Part shown: in pieces, positions 6,854-15,624 of the stretch
How the letters are laid out: every line of letters starts with the position of its first letter
Position numbering within the stretch: position 1 is the stretch's first letter
DNA from: Mycolicibacterium sp. TY81
GTDB lineage: Bacteria > Actinomycetota > Actinomycetes > Mycobacteriales > Mycobacteriaceae
NCBI RefSeq assembly: GCF_018326285.1
Contig: NZ_AP023362.1
Location: 1,364,001 to 1,428,000 of the forward strand
Reading direction: 5' to 3'
Length of the DNA: 64,000 nucleotides
Notes under the pieces: generated by a model
Database searches by the model: none
Told to the model about the DNA's origin: nothing
Seen by the model: the letters and a program-made list of their open reading frames with translations, nothing else
Position numbers and translations under genes: made by a program

Positions 6854-9422
6854 CGGCCATCAATCGGCTGACCGCCGCGCTCACCCGGTCGCGGTTGCCC
6901 GCGCCGTTGCGCACCACCCACGACGTCAGGTGTTCGAGCAGCTCCCGGATCTCCAGCAGCTCCTGAATGCGCCCGCTCTCATCGGTCTTACCGGTCAGCA
7001 CCTCGGACCACAGGGTGTCGAGATCGAGGATGTCGCGCACCGTCGCATACGCCATCGCGACATCGGCCGTACTCACCGACAGCCGTTCCTGCATGCGGTA
7101 GATGGTGCCGGGACCGACCCGGTTGATCAGCTCGCCGGCGACCGACGTGGCGATGATCTCGCGGCGCAGCGGGTGCTTCGCGATCTCGGCCCGGGCGTGC
7201 TCGGCGATGCCGGCCGGGAAGTACTGCGTCAGGCGGTCGACGAACATCTCGTGATCCGGCACGTCGGAGGCCAACAGCTCCTGCGACACCAGATTCTTGG
7301 ATTGTGCCAGCAGCACGGCGATTTCGGGACGGGTGAGCCCGAGTCCGACGAGACGGCGGCGGTCCAGTTCCTGCTTCGACGGCAGTCCTTCGACATCGGG
7401 GTCGACACCGGCCACGTCCTGCAGGTTGCCGATCAGCCGGACGTGCCGCTCCAACAGCGTGCCGGCCTCCGCGGCCGCCATGCTGATTGCGAGAATCTGG
7501 TCGGCGTTGTCGGCCAGCACCCGCGCGGCGACGTCGTCGGTGGCGTCGGCGAGCAGTGTATTGCGTTGTGCGGTGGCCATATTGCCGGAGTCCAGCGCGA
7601 TCTTGAGGTTGACCTCGAGGTCGGAGGTGGCGACCCCGGCGGCGTTGTCGATGAAGTCGGCGTTGACTCGGCCGCCCTTCAGCGCGAACGCGATGCGGGC
7701 CTGCTGCGTCAGGCCGAGGTTGCCGCCCTCGCCGATCACCTTGCAGCGCAACTGCGATGCGGTGACGCGGACCCGGTCGTTCGCCTTGTCCTGGGCGTCG
7801 GCATCGGTCTCGTCGTCGGCGCGGACGTAGGTGCCGACGCCGCCGTTCCACAGCAGATCGACCGGTGCCCGCAGCACCGCGCTGATCAGCTCGTCGGGGG
7901 TGCATTCGGAGGCGTGGAAGCCGAGGCTTGTCCTGGCCTGCTCCGACAGCCGTATCGACTTTGCGGTGCGCGGCCACACGCCACCGCCGGCGGAGATCAG
8001 TGCCGGGTCGTAGTCCTGCCAGCTGGACCGGGGGAGCCGGAAGAGACACTCGCGCTCGACGTACGAGGTCTCGGGGTCCGGATTCGGGTCGAGGAAGATG
8101 TGCCGGTGGTCGAATGCCGCGACCAGTTTGATGTTGCGGGACAACAGCATTCCGTTGCCGAATACGTCGCCCGACATGTCGCCGATGCCGGCGACCGTGA
8201 ACGGTTCGACATCGATGTCATGGCCGGCTTCGGCGAAGTGCCGCCGCACCGACAGCCACGCGCCGCGGGCGGTGATGCCCATGGCCTTGTGGTCGTATCC
8301 GGCCGATCCGCCCGACGCGAAGGCGTCGCCCAGCCAGAAGTCGTATTCGGCGGCAATCGAATTGGCGAGGTCGGAGAAGGTGGCCGTGCCCTTGTCGGCG
8401 GCCACCACGAGGTAGGCGTCATCGCCGTCGGGGCACACCGTGCGGTCGGGGTGACGGACGGTGCCGTCGACGATGTTGTCGGTGACATCGAGCAGGCCGC
8501 GGATGAAGGTGCGGTAGCCCGCTGCAGGATCAACGGAAGTGGGATCGGCCGCAGTCGACCGCAAGACGAAGGCGCCCTTGGCACCGGTCGGCACGATCGG
8601 GGCGTTCTTCACGGCCTGCGTCTTCATCAGCCCCAGTACCTCGGTGCGGAAGTCCTCGGCGCGGTTGGACCAGCGCAGCCCGCCGCGGGCGATGGCACCG
8701 CTGCGCAGGTGCACGCCTTCCACGGTGTCGGAGTGCACGAAGATCTCGCGGTAGGGCACGACGGGTCCGGTGATCGACAGCCGCGACGAGTCGATCTTGA
8801 ACGACACGTAATCCTTGGGCTGGCCATCGGCGCCGACCTGGAACCAGTTGGTGCGCAGCGTCGCAGTGACGAAGGCGTGCAGCGCTCGGCGGATCCGGTC
8901 GTCGTCGAGTGAGGTGGCGGCTTCCACCAGACCGGCGACATCGCGATCCGCCTGCTCGATGTCGGCGTCGGTGTCCGGGTTGAACCGGGCATCGAACAGG
9001 GCCAGCAGCGCGTTCACGAAATCGGGTGCGGCGACGAGGGATTCGATGATGTAGTCCTCGGAGAATCCGAGCCCCGTCTGGCGGAGGAATCGGCACGCGG
9101 CGCGGATCAGCACCGCACGGCGCCAATCGATCCCCGCCGCGGTGATGAGCATCGCGTACCGGTCGACGTTCCAGCGGCCCGCGATGGCGGCCTCGCAGGC
9201 CTGCGCGACCAGGTCACGTGTCGCGCCGGAGAGCGAGAGGTCGCCGAACTCGTAGCAGTGCCCGGCGTCGTCGGAATGGTGGTAGGACGCGACGCGCAGG
9301 CCGAAGGACTCGAACATCGCGCAGACGTCGGCCAGCAGCGGGGGCTGGCCGGGCCACTGGATTTGGGCGTGGTTGTTCAGCCCGTCGGCGTCGAAAGACA
9401 CCCGGGCAGCGTTGTTCTGCAT
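6840..9422 (-). CDS. Short-form NAD-dependent glutamate dehydrogenase
   Basis: The product would deaminate glutamate to 2-oxoglutarate with NAD. The 860 residues match only the C-terminal half of the large actinobacterial enzyme (about 1600 residues): a short ACT-like N-terminus ('LLADVCAMFESFGLRVASYHHS'), then the catalytic region with 'GGLRWSNRAEDFRTEVLGLM', 'PTGAKGAFVL' (nucleotide/substrate Lys segments), 'GIGDMSGDVFGNGML' and 'CKVIGEGGNLGLTQQARI'. The reading frame is intact, and gabD ends only 72 bases upstream, so this is a genuinely short gene rather than one cut here. Placement downstream of gabT-gabD suggests it recycles the glutamate made by GABA transamination. The upstream ribosome site is weak. 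Confidence 0.85.
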   Translation of the reverse strand: MQNNAARVSFDADGLNNHAQIQWPGQPPLLADVCAMFESFGLRVASYHHSDDAGHCYEFGDLSLSGATRDLVAQACEAAIAGRWNVDRYAMLITAAGIDWRRAVLIRAACRFLRQTGLGFSEDYIIESLVAAPDFVNALLALFDARFNPDTDADIEQADRDVAGLVEAATSLDDDRIRRALHAFVTATLRTNWFQVGADGQPKDYVSFKIDSSRLSITGPVVPYREIFVHSDTVEGVHLRSGAIARGGLRWSNRAEDFRTEVLGLMKTQAVKNAPIVPTGAKGAFVLRSTAADPTSVDPAAGYRTFIRGLLDVTDNIVDGTVRHPDRTVCPDGDDAYLVVAADKGTATFSDLANSIAAEYDFWLGDAFASGGSAGYDHKAMGITARGAWLSVRRHFAEAGHDIDVEPFTVAGIGDMSGDVFGNGMLLSRNIKLVAAFDHRHIFLDPNPDPETSYVERECLFRLPRSSWQDYDPALISAGGGVWPRTAKSIRLSEQARTSLGFHASECTPDELISAVLRAPVDLLWNGGVGTYVRADDETDADAQDKANDRVRVTASQLRCKVIGEGGNLGLTQQARIAFALKGGRVNADFIDNAAGVATSDLEVNLKIALDSGNMATAQRNTLLADATDDVAARVLADNADQILAISMAAAEAGTLLERHVRLIGNLQDVAGVDPDVEGLPSKQELDRRRLVGLGLTRPEIAVLLAQSKNLVSQELLASDVPDHEMFVDRLTQYFPAGIAEHARAEIAKHPLRREIIATSVAGELINRVGPGTIYRMQERLSVSTADVAMAYATVRDILDLDTLWSEVLTGKTDESGRIQELLEIRELLEHLTSWVVRNGAGNRDRVSAAVSRLMAVSSS

Positions 9423-9494
9423 GGGGAGGACTACTCCGGTCTATTTACTTGGATGTCTGTTTTGGAGGGGAGTGGGAAAGTTGTTGCCGCGCAA

Positions 9495-10949
9495 CTACTG
9501 AAGGGCGATGTACTTGGTCTCGAGGTATTCCTCGATGCCCTCGCTGCCGGCTTCGCGACCGATGCCGGACTCCTTGATGCCGCCGAACGGTGCGGCCACG
9601 TCGGAGATGACGCCGCGGTTGACGCCGACCATTCCGGCCTCGATCGCTTCGGCGACGCGCAGCGCCCGGTCCAGGCCCTGCGTGTAGACGTAGGCGGCCA
9701 GGCCGTATTCGGTGTCGTTGGCGGCATCGATGCCGGCCTGCTCGCCGTCGAATCCGATGATCGCGGCGACCGGCCCGAAGATCTCCTCGCGCAGGAGGCG
9801 GGCGTCGCTCGACACGTCGGCGAGCACCGTCGGCGGGTAGAAGAAGCCTTCGCCTTCAACCGGTTTGCCGCCGGTGGCCACCGTGGCGCCCTTGTTGACG
9901 GCATCCTGCACCAGCTCGTCGACCGTCGCGCGCTGCTTGGCGGTGATCAGCGGTCCGACCTGGCTGCCGGCCTGGTCACCCGGACCGGTGGCCAGTGCCG
10001 CCATGCGGGCGGCGAGCTTCTCGGTGAACTCGGCGCGCACGGCGTTGTCGACGTGGATGCGGTTGGCGGCGGTACAGGCCTCACCCATGTTGCGCATCTT
10101 GGCGGCCATCGCGCCATCGACTGCAGCGTCCAGATCGGCGTCGTCGAACACCACGAACGGGGCGTTGCCGCCGAGTTCCATCGAGGTGCGCAGCACCCGA
10201 TCCGTGGACTGCGCCAACAGCTTTCGGCCGACACCGGTGGAGCCGGTGAAGGTCAGCTTGCGCAGGCGCGCGTCGGCCAGGAGCGGGCCGGTCAGGCCGG
10301 CGGCATCCGTGGTCGGCAGGATCGACAGCACGCCGGCGGGCAGGCCGGCGTCGGCGAACACCTGGCCCAGCAGCAGCATGGTCAGCGGGGTTTCGGCCGC
10401 GGGTTTGACGATCATGGTGCAACCCGCAGCCAGCGCCGGGCCGATCTTGCGGGTGCCCATGGCCAGCGGGAAGTTCCACGGCGTGATCGCCAGGGTCGGT
10501 CCGACGGGCTGCTTGGTCACGAGGATGCGGCCGGTGCCGGTGGGGGACTGCGTGTAGCGGCCGTTGATCCGGACCGCTTCTTCGGCGAACCAGCGCAGGA
10601 ACTCGCCGCCGTAGTTGACCTCGCCCTGGCTCTCGGCCAAGGGCTTGCCCATCTCGAGGGTCATGGTCAGGGCGAAGTCGTCGCGGCGCTCCATGACCAG
10701 TTCCCAAGCGCGCCGCAGGATTTCGGCGCGTTCGCGGGCCGGGGTGGCGGCCCACGACGCCTGGGCGGCGACCGCTTCGTCGAGCGCACGGGCGCCGTCG
10801 GCGGGCGAGGCGTCGGCGACCTCGATGAGCACGGCGTCCGTGGCCGGGTCGTGCACGGCGAACCGGGCTCCGGTGGACGCGGGGACCTGCAGGCCGCCGA
10901 GCCACAGCTCGGTCGGCATGGACTCCAGCAGCGTGGTGCGATCGATCAT
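9495..10949 (-). CDS. gabD: Succinate-semialdehyde dehydrogenase
   Basis: An aldehyde dehydrogenase of 484 residues that oxidises succinate semialdehyde to succinate. It has the proton-accepting Glu in 'SMELGGNAPFVVFDDADL', the nucleophilic Cys in 'MGEACTAANRIHV', the cofactor segment 'TFTGSTGVGRKL' and the oxyanion Asn in 'ITPWNFPLAMGTRK'. 'TPWNFP..MGTRKIGPAL' and 'GEACTAANR' are typical of the GabD group. The first ATG overlaps the end of gabT by four bases, so the two are co-translated. Cofactor choice (NAD or NADP) cannot be read with certainty. Confidence 0.93.
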   Translation of the reverse strand: MIDRTTLLESMPTELWLGGLQVPASTGARFAVHDPATDAVLIEVADASPADGARALDEAVAAQASWAATPARERAEILRRAWELVMERRDDFALTMTLEMGKPLAESQGEVNYGGEFLRWFAEEAVRINGRYTQSPTGTGRILVTKQPVGPTLAITPWNFPLAMGTRKIGPALAAGCTMIVKPAAETPLTMLLLGQVFADAGLPAGVLSILPTTDAAGLTGPLLADARLRKLTFTGSTGVGRKLLAQSTDRVLRTSMELGGNAPFVVFDDADLDAAVDGAMAAKMRNMGEACTAANRIHVDNAVRAEFTEKLAARMAALATGPGDQAGSQVGPLITAKQRATVDELVQDAVNKGATVATGGKPVEGEGFFYPPTVLADVSSDARLLREEIFGPVAAIIGFDGEQAGIDAANDTEYGLAAYVYTQGLDRALRVAEAIEAGMVGVNRGVISDVAAPFGGIKESGIGREAGSEGIEEYLETKYIALQ

Positions 10950-12286
10950 CGGGCTGCCACCATTTCGCGCACGATGTCGCCCAGGACGGCGATGCCCTCG
11001 TCGAGCAGTTCGTCGCTGATCACCAGCGGCGGGAGCAGGCGGATGATGTTGCCGTACGAGCCGCAGGTCAGCAGGATGACACCGCGCTTGAATGCCTCTG
11101 CCGCAATGGCTTTCGTGAGCACCGGATCGGGATCGCTGGTGCCCGGTTTGACGATCTCGATGGCCAGCATGCCGCCGCGGCCGCGGACGTCGCCGATGAC
11201 CCCGGTGTCGCTGAGGGCCCGCAGCTTCGGCAGCACCGACGCTTCGATGGCGCGGGCCCGGGCGGGCAGGTCCATCTCGGCCATGGCGTCGAGCGTGGCG
11301 AGCGCCGCGGCACAGGCGACGGGGTTACCGCCGTAGGTGCCGCCCAGACCGCCGGGGTGCACCGCGTCGAGCAGGTCGGCGCGGCCGGTGATGGCGGCCA
11401 GCGGCATGCCGCCGGCGATGCCCTTGGCCATGGTGATGATGTCGGGGACGATGCCCTCGTGGTCGGAAGCGAACCACGATCCGGTGCGGGCGAAGCCCGT
11501 CTGCACCTCGTCGGCGATGAACACGACGCCGTTGGCCTTGCACCAATCGACAATGGTGGCAAGGAATCCCGGTGCGGGCACGATGAAGCCGCCCTCGCCC
11601 TGGATGGGCTCGATGATGACCGCGGCGAGCGACGCGGCGCCGATCTGGGTCTCGATGCGGCTGATGGCAGCCTTGGCGGCGGCCTGACCGGTCAGGCCGT
11701 CGCGGTACGGGTACGACGCGGGCATCCGGTAGATCTCGGGCGCGAACGGACCGAACTGCGTCTTGTAGGGCATGGCCTTGGCGGTCAGAGCCATCGTCAT
11801 GTTGGTGCGGCCGTGGTAGGCGTGGTCGAAGGCGACGACGGCCTGCCGGCCGGTGGCCAGGCGCGCGACCTTGACGGCGTTCTCGACGGCCTCGGAGCCC
11901 GAGTTGAAGAATGCGGTGCGCTTCTCGTGATCGCCGGGGGTCATGGCGTTGAGGCGCTCGGCGAGTTCCACGTAGCCCTCGTACGGGGTGATCATGAAAC
12001 AGGTGTGGGTGAAGCGGGCTGCCTGCTGGGCCACCGCCGCGGCGACACCGGGGTGCGATGCGCCGACGCTGGTGACGGCGATGCCCGAACCCAGGTCGAT
12101 GAGCGAGTTGCCGTCGATGTCGACGATGACGCCGCCGTCGGCGTCCGCGGCGTAGACCGGGGCCGAGGAGCTGACGCCGCCGGCCACGGCGGCCTGGCGG
12201 CGCGCCGACATCTCGGCCGATCGCGGACCGGGCAGCGCGGTGACGATGTTGCGCTTCTGCGCCAGTCGATAGGTGATGTCGGTCAT
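10946..12286 (-). CDS. gabT: 4-aminobutyrate aminotransferase
   Basis: A class-III PLP aminotransferase (446 residues) moving the amino group of GABA to 2-oxoglutarate, giving succinate semialdehyde and glutamate. Clear features are 'FFNSGSEAVENAVKVAR' (PLP phosphate binding), 'HAYHGRTNMTMALT', 'VFIADEVQTGFARTG' (Asp to the pyridine N) and the Schiff-base Lys in 'ITMAKGIAGGMPLAAI'. AGGAG lies about nine bases before the ATG. It heads the gabT-gabD-gdh strand and lies 151 bases after the AraC-type gene, in whose tail and gap direct repeats are seen that may be its control site. Confidence 0.95.
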   Translation of the reverse strand: MTDITYRLAQKRNIVTALPGPRSAEMSARRQAAVAGGVSSSAPVYAADADGGVIVDIDGNSLIDLGSGIAVTSVGASHPGVAAAVAQQAARFTHTCFMITPYEGYVELAERLNAMTPGDHEKRTAFFNSGSEAVENAVKVARLATGRQAVVAFDHAYHGRTNMTMALTAKAMPYKTQFGPFAPEIYRMPASYPYRDGLTGQAAAKAAISRIETQIGAASLAAVIIEPIQGEGGFIVPAPGFLATIVDWCKANGVVFIADEVQTGFARTGSWFASDHEGIVPDIITMAKGIAGGMPLAAITGRADLLDAVHPGGLGGTYGGNPVACAAALATLDAMAEMDLPARARAIEASVLPKLRALSDTGVIGDVRGRGGMLAIEIVKPGTSDPDPVLTKAIAAEAFKRGVILLTCGSYGNIIRLLPPLVISDELLDEGIAVLGDIVREMVAAR

Positions 12287-12360
12287 CGGTTGCTCCTGGT
12301 GATCGAACGGCTTGTGTACTGCTGATTCTCTGCGGTTGTGGCGCGGATAACTATGTCCAC

Positions 12361-12413
12361 TTTGTCGATTTCGAGCGCATCAAGCACGCCATTTTGTCGT
12401 GGGGTACGAGCGC
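12361..12413. promoter_or_regulatory. Direct-repeat pair upstream of gabT
   Basis: TTTGTCG followed by CGAGCGC occurs twice: 12361-12367 with 12372-12378, and 12393-12399 with 12407-12413. The copies are 32-35 bases apart, about three helical turns, all between the AraC-type gene and gabT. AraC-family proteins often bind such direct repeats, so this may be the activator site of gabT; this is inference. Confidence 0.4.
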
Positions 12414-12437
12414 TTGCGGAAGCCGACCAGAGCGGGG

Positions 12438-13451
12438 CTAACGCGGCCTGCGGAAGTAGCTCGGTGCCGTGCCTTCCCAGCGCTTGAAAGCGTGGGTGAA
12501 ATTGGCCGTTTCGGCGTACCCCAGGTGCCGGGAGATCTCCTCGACCGAAAGGTCCTGTTGGAGCAGCTCGAGGGCCAGCTGGCGGCGGACCTCGTCGAGC
12601 AACGCGCGGTAGGAGGTGCCCTCGGCAGCGAGCCGACGGCGCAGCGTGCGCTGGTCGATGTGCAATTCGTCGGCGATGGTCGGCATCGACGGCAGTTCGC
12701 CGGGGTTGTGCAGCAGCCGGCTGCGGACCTGGCCCGCCACGCCGACGCGAGAGAGCCTGCGCTCGAGCAGGTCCCGGCATTGCTGCTCGATCTTGCGTGC
12801 CGTATTGGCGTCGGCGAGCGGCGACGGCATCTCCAGTACTTCGTGTGTGGCGGCGATTCGGTTGGTGCACTGGCCGGAACGTACAGCCGATACCGGAAGC
12901 CCCCACAGTTCGGCGAGCTTTTCGGCGCGATCGGCGTCGAGTGTCGTGTCCGCCCAGGCCGGTGTCAGCGCCAAATTTGCGCCCTGTGTCGCGGCGACGA
13001 ATCCGGCCAGGTCCCGCTCGACGATGAATGACCTGACGTCCGTGGGCAATTCGCTGTCATCGGCGACGAGGTATCCGTACTGGTCGTCGGTCTCCACCGA
13101 GAACCGCAGGTGCGTGGGGGACAGCGCGAGATAAGGCAGGATCAGTTCCACCCCCTGCCGCAGATTGGGGCTGGCCAGGATCAGGAAGCCGAGCAAGCCG
13201 GCCCGTCCCAGAGTGGAGTGCACTCCCACCTCGATGCCGACACCCGGTCTGTCGCCAAGTTCCGCAATGAGATTGCGGATGACGTCGAATTCCTGATGCG
13301 CCCAGATTTCGGCGTTCTCGTCGTCCAGGTCGGCTTCGGTCAGTCCGCTACCTGCCAGACATTCGGCGGCTGTCATCCCATGCGCGATGGCGCCCTGCAC
13401 CATGATGCGGACGCCTTCGGTGCCCCGCGGCACCGCCCAGACCGGGGCCAT
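12438..13451 (-). CDS. AraC-family regulator upstream of gabT
   Basis: A 337-residue regulator with an N-terminal ligand-binding domain of the type found in OruR/ArgR-like AraC proteins and a C-terminal double helix-turn-helix: 'PTIADELHIDQRTLRRRLAAEG' and 'LSVEEISRHLGYAETANFTHAFKRWEGTAPSYFR' (residues about 255-335). It lies on the same strand just ahead of gabT-gabD-gdh and divergent from the desaturase fusion, so it could control either. The ATG at 13451 ('MAPVWAVPRG') is preferred to an upstream one at 13538, because the earlier 29 residues look unlike the family. Confidence 0.85.
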   Translation of the reverse strand: MAPVWAVPRGTEGVRIMVQGAIAHGMTAAECLAGSGLTEADLDDENAEIWAHQEFDVIRNLIAELGDRPGVGIEVGVHSTLGRAGLLGFLILASPNLRQGVELILPYLALSPTHLRFSVETDDQYGYLVADDSELPTDVRSFIVERDLAGFVAATQGANLALTPAWADTTLDADRAEKLAELWGLPVSAVRSGQCTNRIAATHEVLEMPSPLADANTARKIEQQCRDLLERRLSRVGVAGQVRSRLLHNPGELPSMPTIADELHIDQRTLRRRLAAEGTSYRALLDEVRRQLALELLQQDLSVEEISRHLGYAETANFTHAFKRWEGTAPSYFRRPR

Positions 13452-13524
13452 TCCCACTGTCCGAAAATACCAAATCGACGTCCCGTTGGAACATTCAGTC
13501 GCGTCGGCCCCGTCCGTAGCGTTT

Positions 13525-13557
13525 TTCGGCAGACGCAACCAACGAGGGTTGCCCGAA
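13525..13557. promoter_or_regulatory. Inverted repeat in the desaturase/AraC intergenic region
   Basis: GCAACC (13535-13540) and GGTTGC (13547-13552) are exact complements around a six-base loop, and flanking TTCGG/CCGAA (13525-13529 and 13553-13557) extend the symmetry with an asymmetric five-base bulge. It lies 15 bases before the desaturase ATG, where a regulator or a 5' hairpin could act. Nothing else in the 120-base gap was identified. Confidence 0.35.
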
Positions 13558-13571
13558 AGACGGAGTGTCGA

Positions 13572-15593
13572 ATGTCGTCAGTCGAAGTGGCCGACCGGGC
13601 AGAAAGCCAACCCGCCGCGCGAACGGCGTTGCCCGATCCGGGCGAGCAGGTGCCGAAGTTGGCATGGCCGACTGTCGCGCTGTTTCTCGCGGGAGCCGCG
13701 GCATTCGTCACGTCGACCGTCGCTTATCTGGGCGGCGCCGCTCCGATGTGGGTGCCCATCGTGGTCAACGCGGTGGTGACCTTCACGATGTTCACCGTCG
13801 TCCACGACGCCGTGCACTATGCCATCAGCTCGACGCGCTGGGTCAACGGCTTGTTCGGACGGCTGGCTGTGCCGTTCGTCCAGCCGCTGATCTCGTTCCC
13901 CTCTTTCGGGTTCATTCACATTGAGCACCACCGGCATTCGAACGACGACGAGAACGATCCGGACACCTTCGCCTCCCATGGGCCGGCGTGGCAACTGCCG
14001 TTCCGCTGGGCCGTACTCGACGTTTCGTACGGCACTTATCTGATCCGCAAGGTTCGCGGTCGTCCCAAGGCCGAGGTCGCTGAAACCCTGGCATGCGTGG
14101 CCATTTCGGTGGCCGGGTTGATCGTCGCGATCATGTCGGGCCACTTCTGGACGCTGGCCGTCGTCTTCGTCATTCCGCAGCGCATCGCGGTGGTCGTCTT
14201 GGCGTGGTGGTTCGACTGGATGCCGCACCACGGGTTGGCGGACACTCAACGCAGTGACCGCTACCGGGCGACCAGAACCCGCGTGGGGATGGAGTGGCTC
14301 TACACCCCGTTGATGCTGTCGCAGAACTACCACCTGGTGCACCACCTGCACCCGTCGGTGCCGTTCTACCGCTATACCAAGACCTGGCGCCGCAACGAGG
14401 AGGCCTACCTGGACCGGAACGCCGCGATCTCCACGGTGTTCGGGCAGGGGCTCGACTCCGGCGAATTCCGGGAGTGGAAGCAACTGAACGGCAAGCTCGG
14501 TCGGCTGCTGCCGGTGCGGATGCCGGCGCGCTCGAGTTCATCGCACGCGGTGTTCCACCGGATCCCGGTGGCCGCGGTCGACCCGATCACCGCAGACAGC
14601 ACATTGGTGACCTTCGCCGTTCCCGAGGCACTGCAGGACCAGTTCCGGTTCGAACCCGGCCAGCACGTCTCGGTGCGCACCGACCTGGGGGGCGAGGGCG
14701 TGCGCCGCAGCTATTCGATCTGCGCGCCGGCCACGCGGGCCCAGCTGCGGATCGCGGTGAAACACATTCCGGGAGGGACATTCTCGGGATTCGTGGCCGA
14801 GCACCTCAGGGCCGGCGACGTCCTGGAGGTGATGACTCCGGCCGGCAGCTTCAGCTCTGCCCTGCATCCGCTGCACCGCAAGCATTACGTCGGGCTGGTG
14901 GCCGGCAGCGGCATCACCCCGGTGCTGTCGATCCTGGCGACCGTCATGGAGCTCGAAACCGAGAGCCGGTTCACGCTCATCTACGGCAACCGCACCAAAG
15001 AGTCGACGATGTTCCGCGCCGAACTCGACCGTCTCGAATCCCGCTATGCCGACCGCCTCGAAATCCGGCACGTGTTGTCGGCCGAGCCGCGGCATACCCC
15101 GGAGCTGTCCGGCCGCATCGATGCGCAACGCTTGGCCCACTGGCTCACGGGCGACCTTCATCCCGAGAGCGTGGACGAGTGGTTCCTGTGCGGCCCGGCC
15201 GCGATGTCCACCGGTGCGCGCGAGACGCTGATCGAGGGTGGCGTCGAACCCGAGCGGATCCATCTGGAATTGTTCACCGGCTTCGACCGCGGCGACGCGC
15301 CTGCGCGCGACCACCAGTCGGCCACCGTCACCGTCCAATTGTCCGGAAAGAAGCAGACTTTCGGTCTCGCCGCCGGCGACACGATCCTGGAAAGCGCACT
15401 GCAGGCGGGAATCGGCGCGCCCTACTCGTGCATGGGTGGTGCGTGCGGCACCTGCCGGGCCAAACTGCTTGGCGGCACGGTCGAGATGGACCAGAACTTC
15501 GCCCTCGGGCGCGACGACCTCGACGCCGGCTACATCCTCACCTGCCAGTCACATCCGACCAGCCCGACGGTGTCGGTCGACTACGACGGCTGA
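13572..15593 (+). CDS. Membrane fatty-acid desaturase fused to ferredoxin reductase and 2Fe-2S ferredoxin
   Basis: A 673-residue three-part protein. Residues about 25-290 are a membrane desaturase/hydroxylase with the three His boxes 'VVHDAVH', 'HIEHHRHSNDDENDPD' and 'QNYHLVHHLHP', and hydrophobic segments around them. Residues about 320-570 are an FAD/NAD reductase ('RRSYSICAP' for flavin, 'GLVAGSGITPVLSI' for NAD). The C-terminal 85 residues are a plant-type ferredoxin with the Cys ligands in 'SCMGGACGTCRAKL' and 'ILTCQSH'. All electron carriers are on one chain, so it should need only NAD(P)H and O2. The ATG at 13572 is chosen by the ribosome site GGAG and the start of homology; the open frame runs further up. 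The substrate is unknown: lipid desaturation or hydroxylation is likely. Confidence 0.88.
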   Translation: MSSVEVADRAESQPAARTALPDPGEQVPKLAWPTVALFLAGAAAFVTSTVAYLGGAAPMWVPIVVNAVVTFTMFTVVHDAVHYAISSTRWVNGLFGRLAVPFVQPLISFPSFGFIHIEHHRHSNDDENDPDTFASHGPAWQLPFRWAVLDVSYGTYLIRKVRGRPKAEVAETLACVAISVAGLIVAIMSGHFWTLAVVFVIPQRIAVVVLAWWFDWMPHHGLADTQRSDRYRATRTRVGMEWLYTPLMLSQNYHLVHHLHPSVPFYRYTKTWRRNEEAYLDRNAAISTVFGQGLDSGEFREWKQLNGKLGRLLPVRMPARSSSSHAVFHRIPVAAVDPITADSTLVTFAVPEALQDQFRFEPGQHVSVRTDLGGEGVRRSYSICAPATRAQLRIAVKHIPGGTFSGFVAEHLRAGDVLEVMTPAGSFSSALHPLHRKHYVGLVAGSGITPVLSILATVMELETESRFTLIYGNRTKESTMFRAELDRLESRYADRLEIRHVLSAEPRHTPELSGRIDAQRLAHWLTGDLHPESVDEWFLCGPAAMSTGARETLIEGGVEPERIHLELFTGFDRGDAPARDHQSATVTVQLSGKKQTFGLAAGDTILESALQAGIGAPYSCMGGACGTCRAKLLGGTVEMDQNFALGRDDLDAGYILTCQSHPTSPTVSVDYDG

Positions 15594-15624
15594 CCGGGTA
15601 CTTGTCTGGCCGGTTTCGCGCCGG

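Noticed and set aside
6930..8912. 660-residue plus-strand ORF
   Set aside because: Antisense shadow of the glutamate dehydrogenase; low-complexity Val/Gly/Asp content and no domain.
9258..11336. 692-residue plus-strand ORF
   Set aside because: Antisense shadow of gabD and gabT, which have complete motifs on the minus strand.
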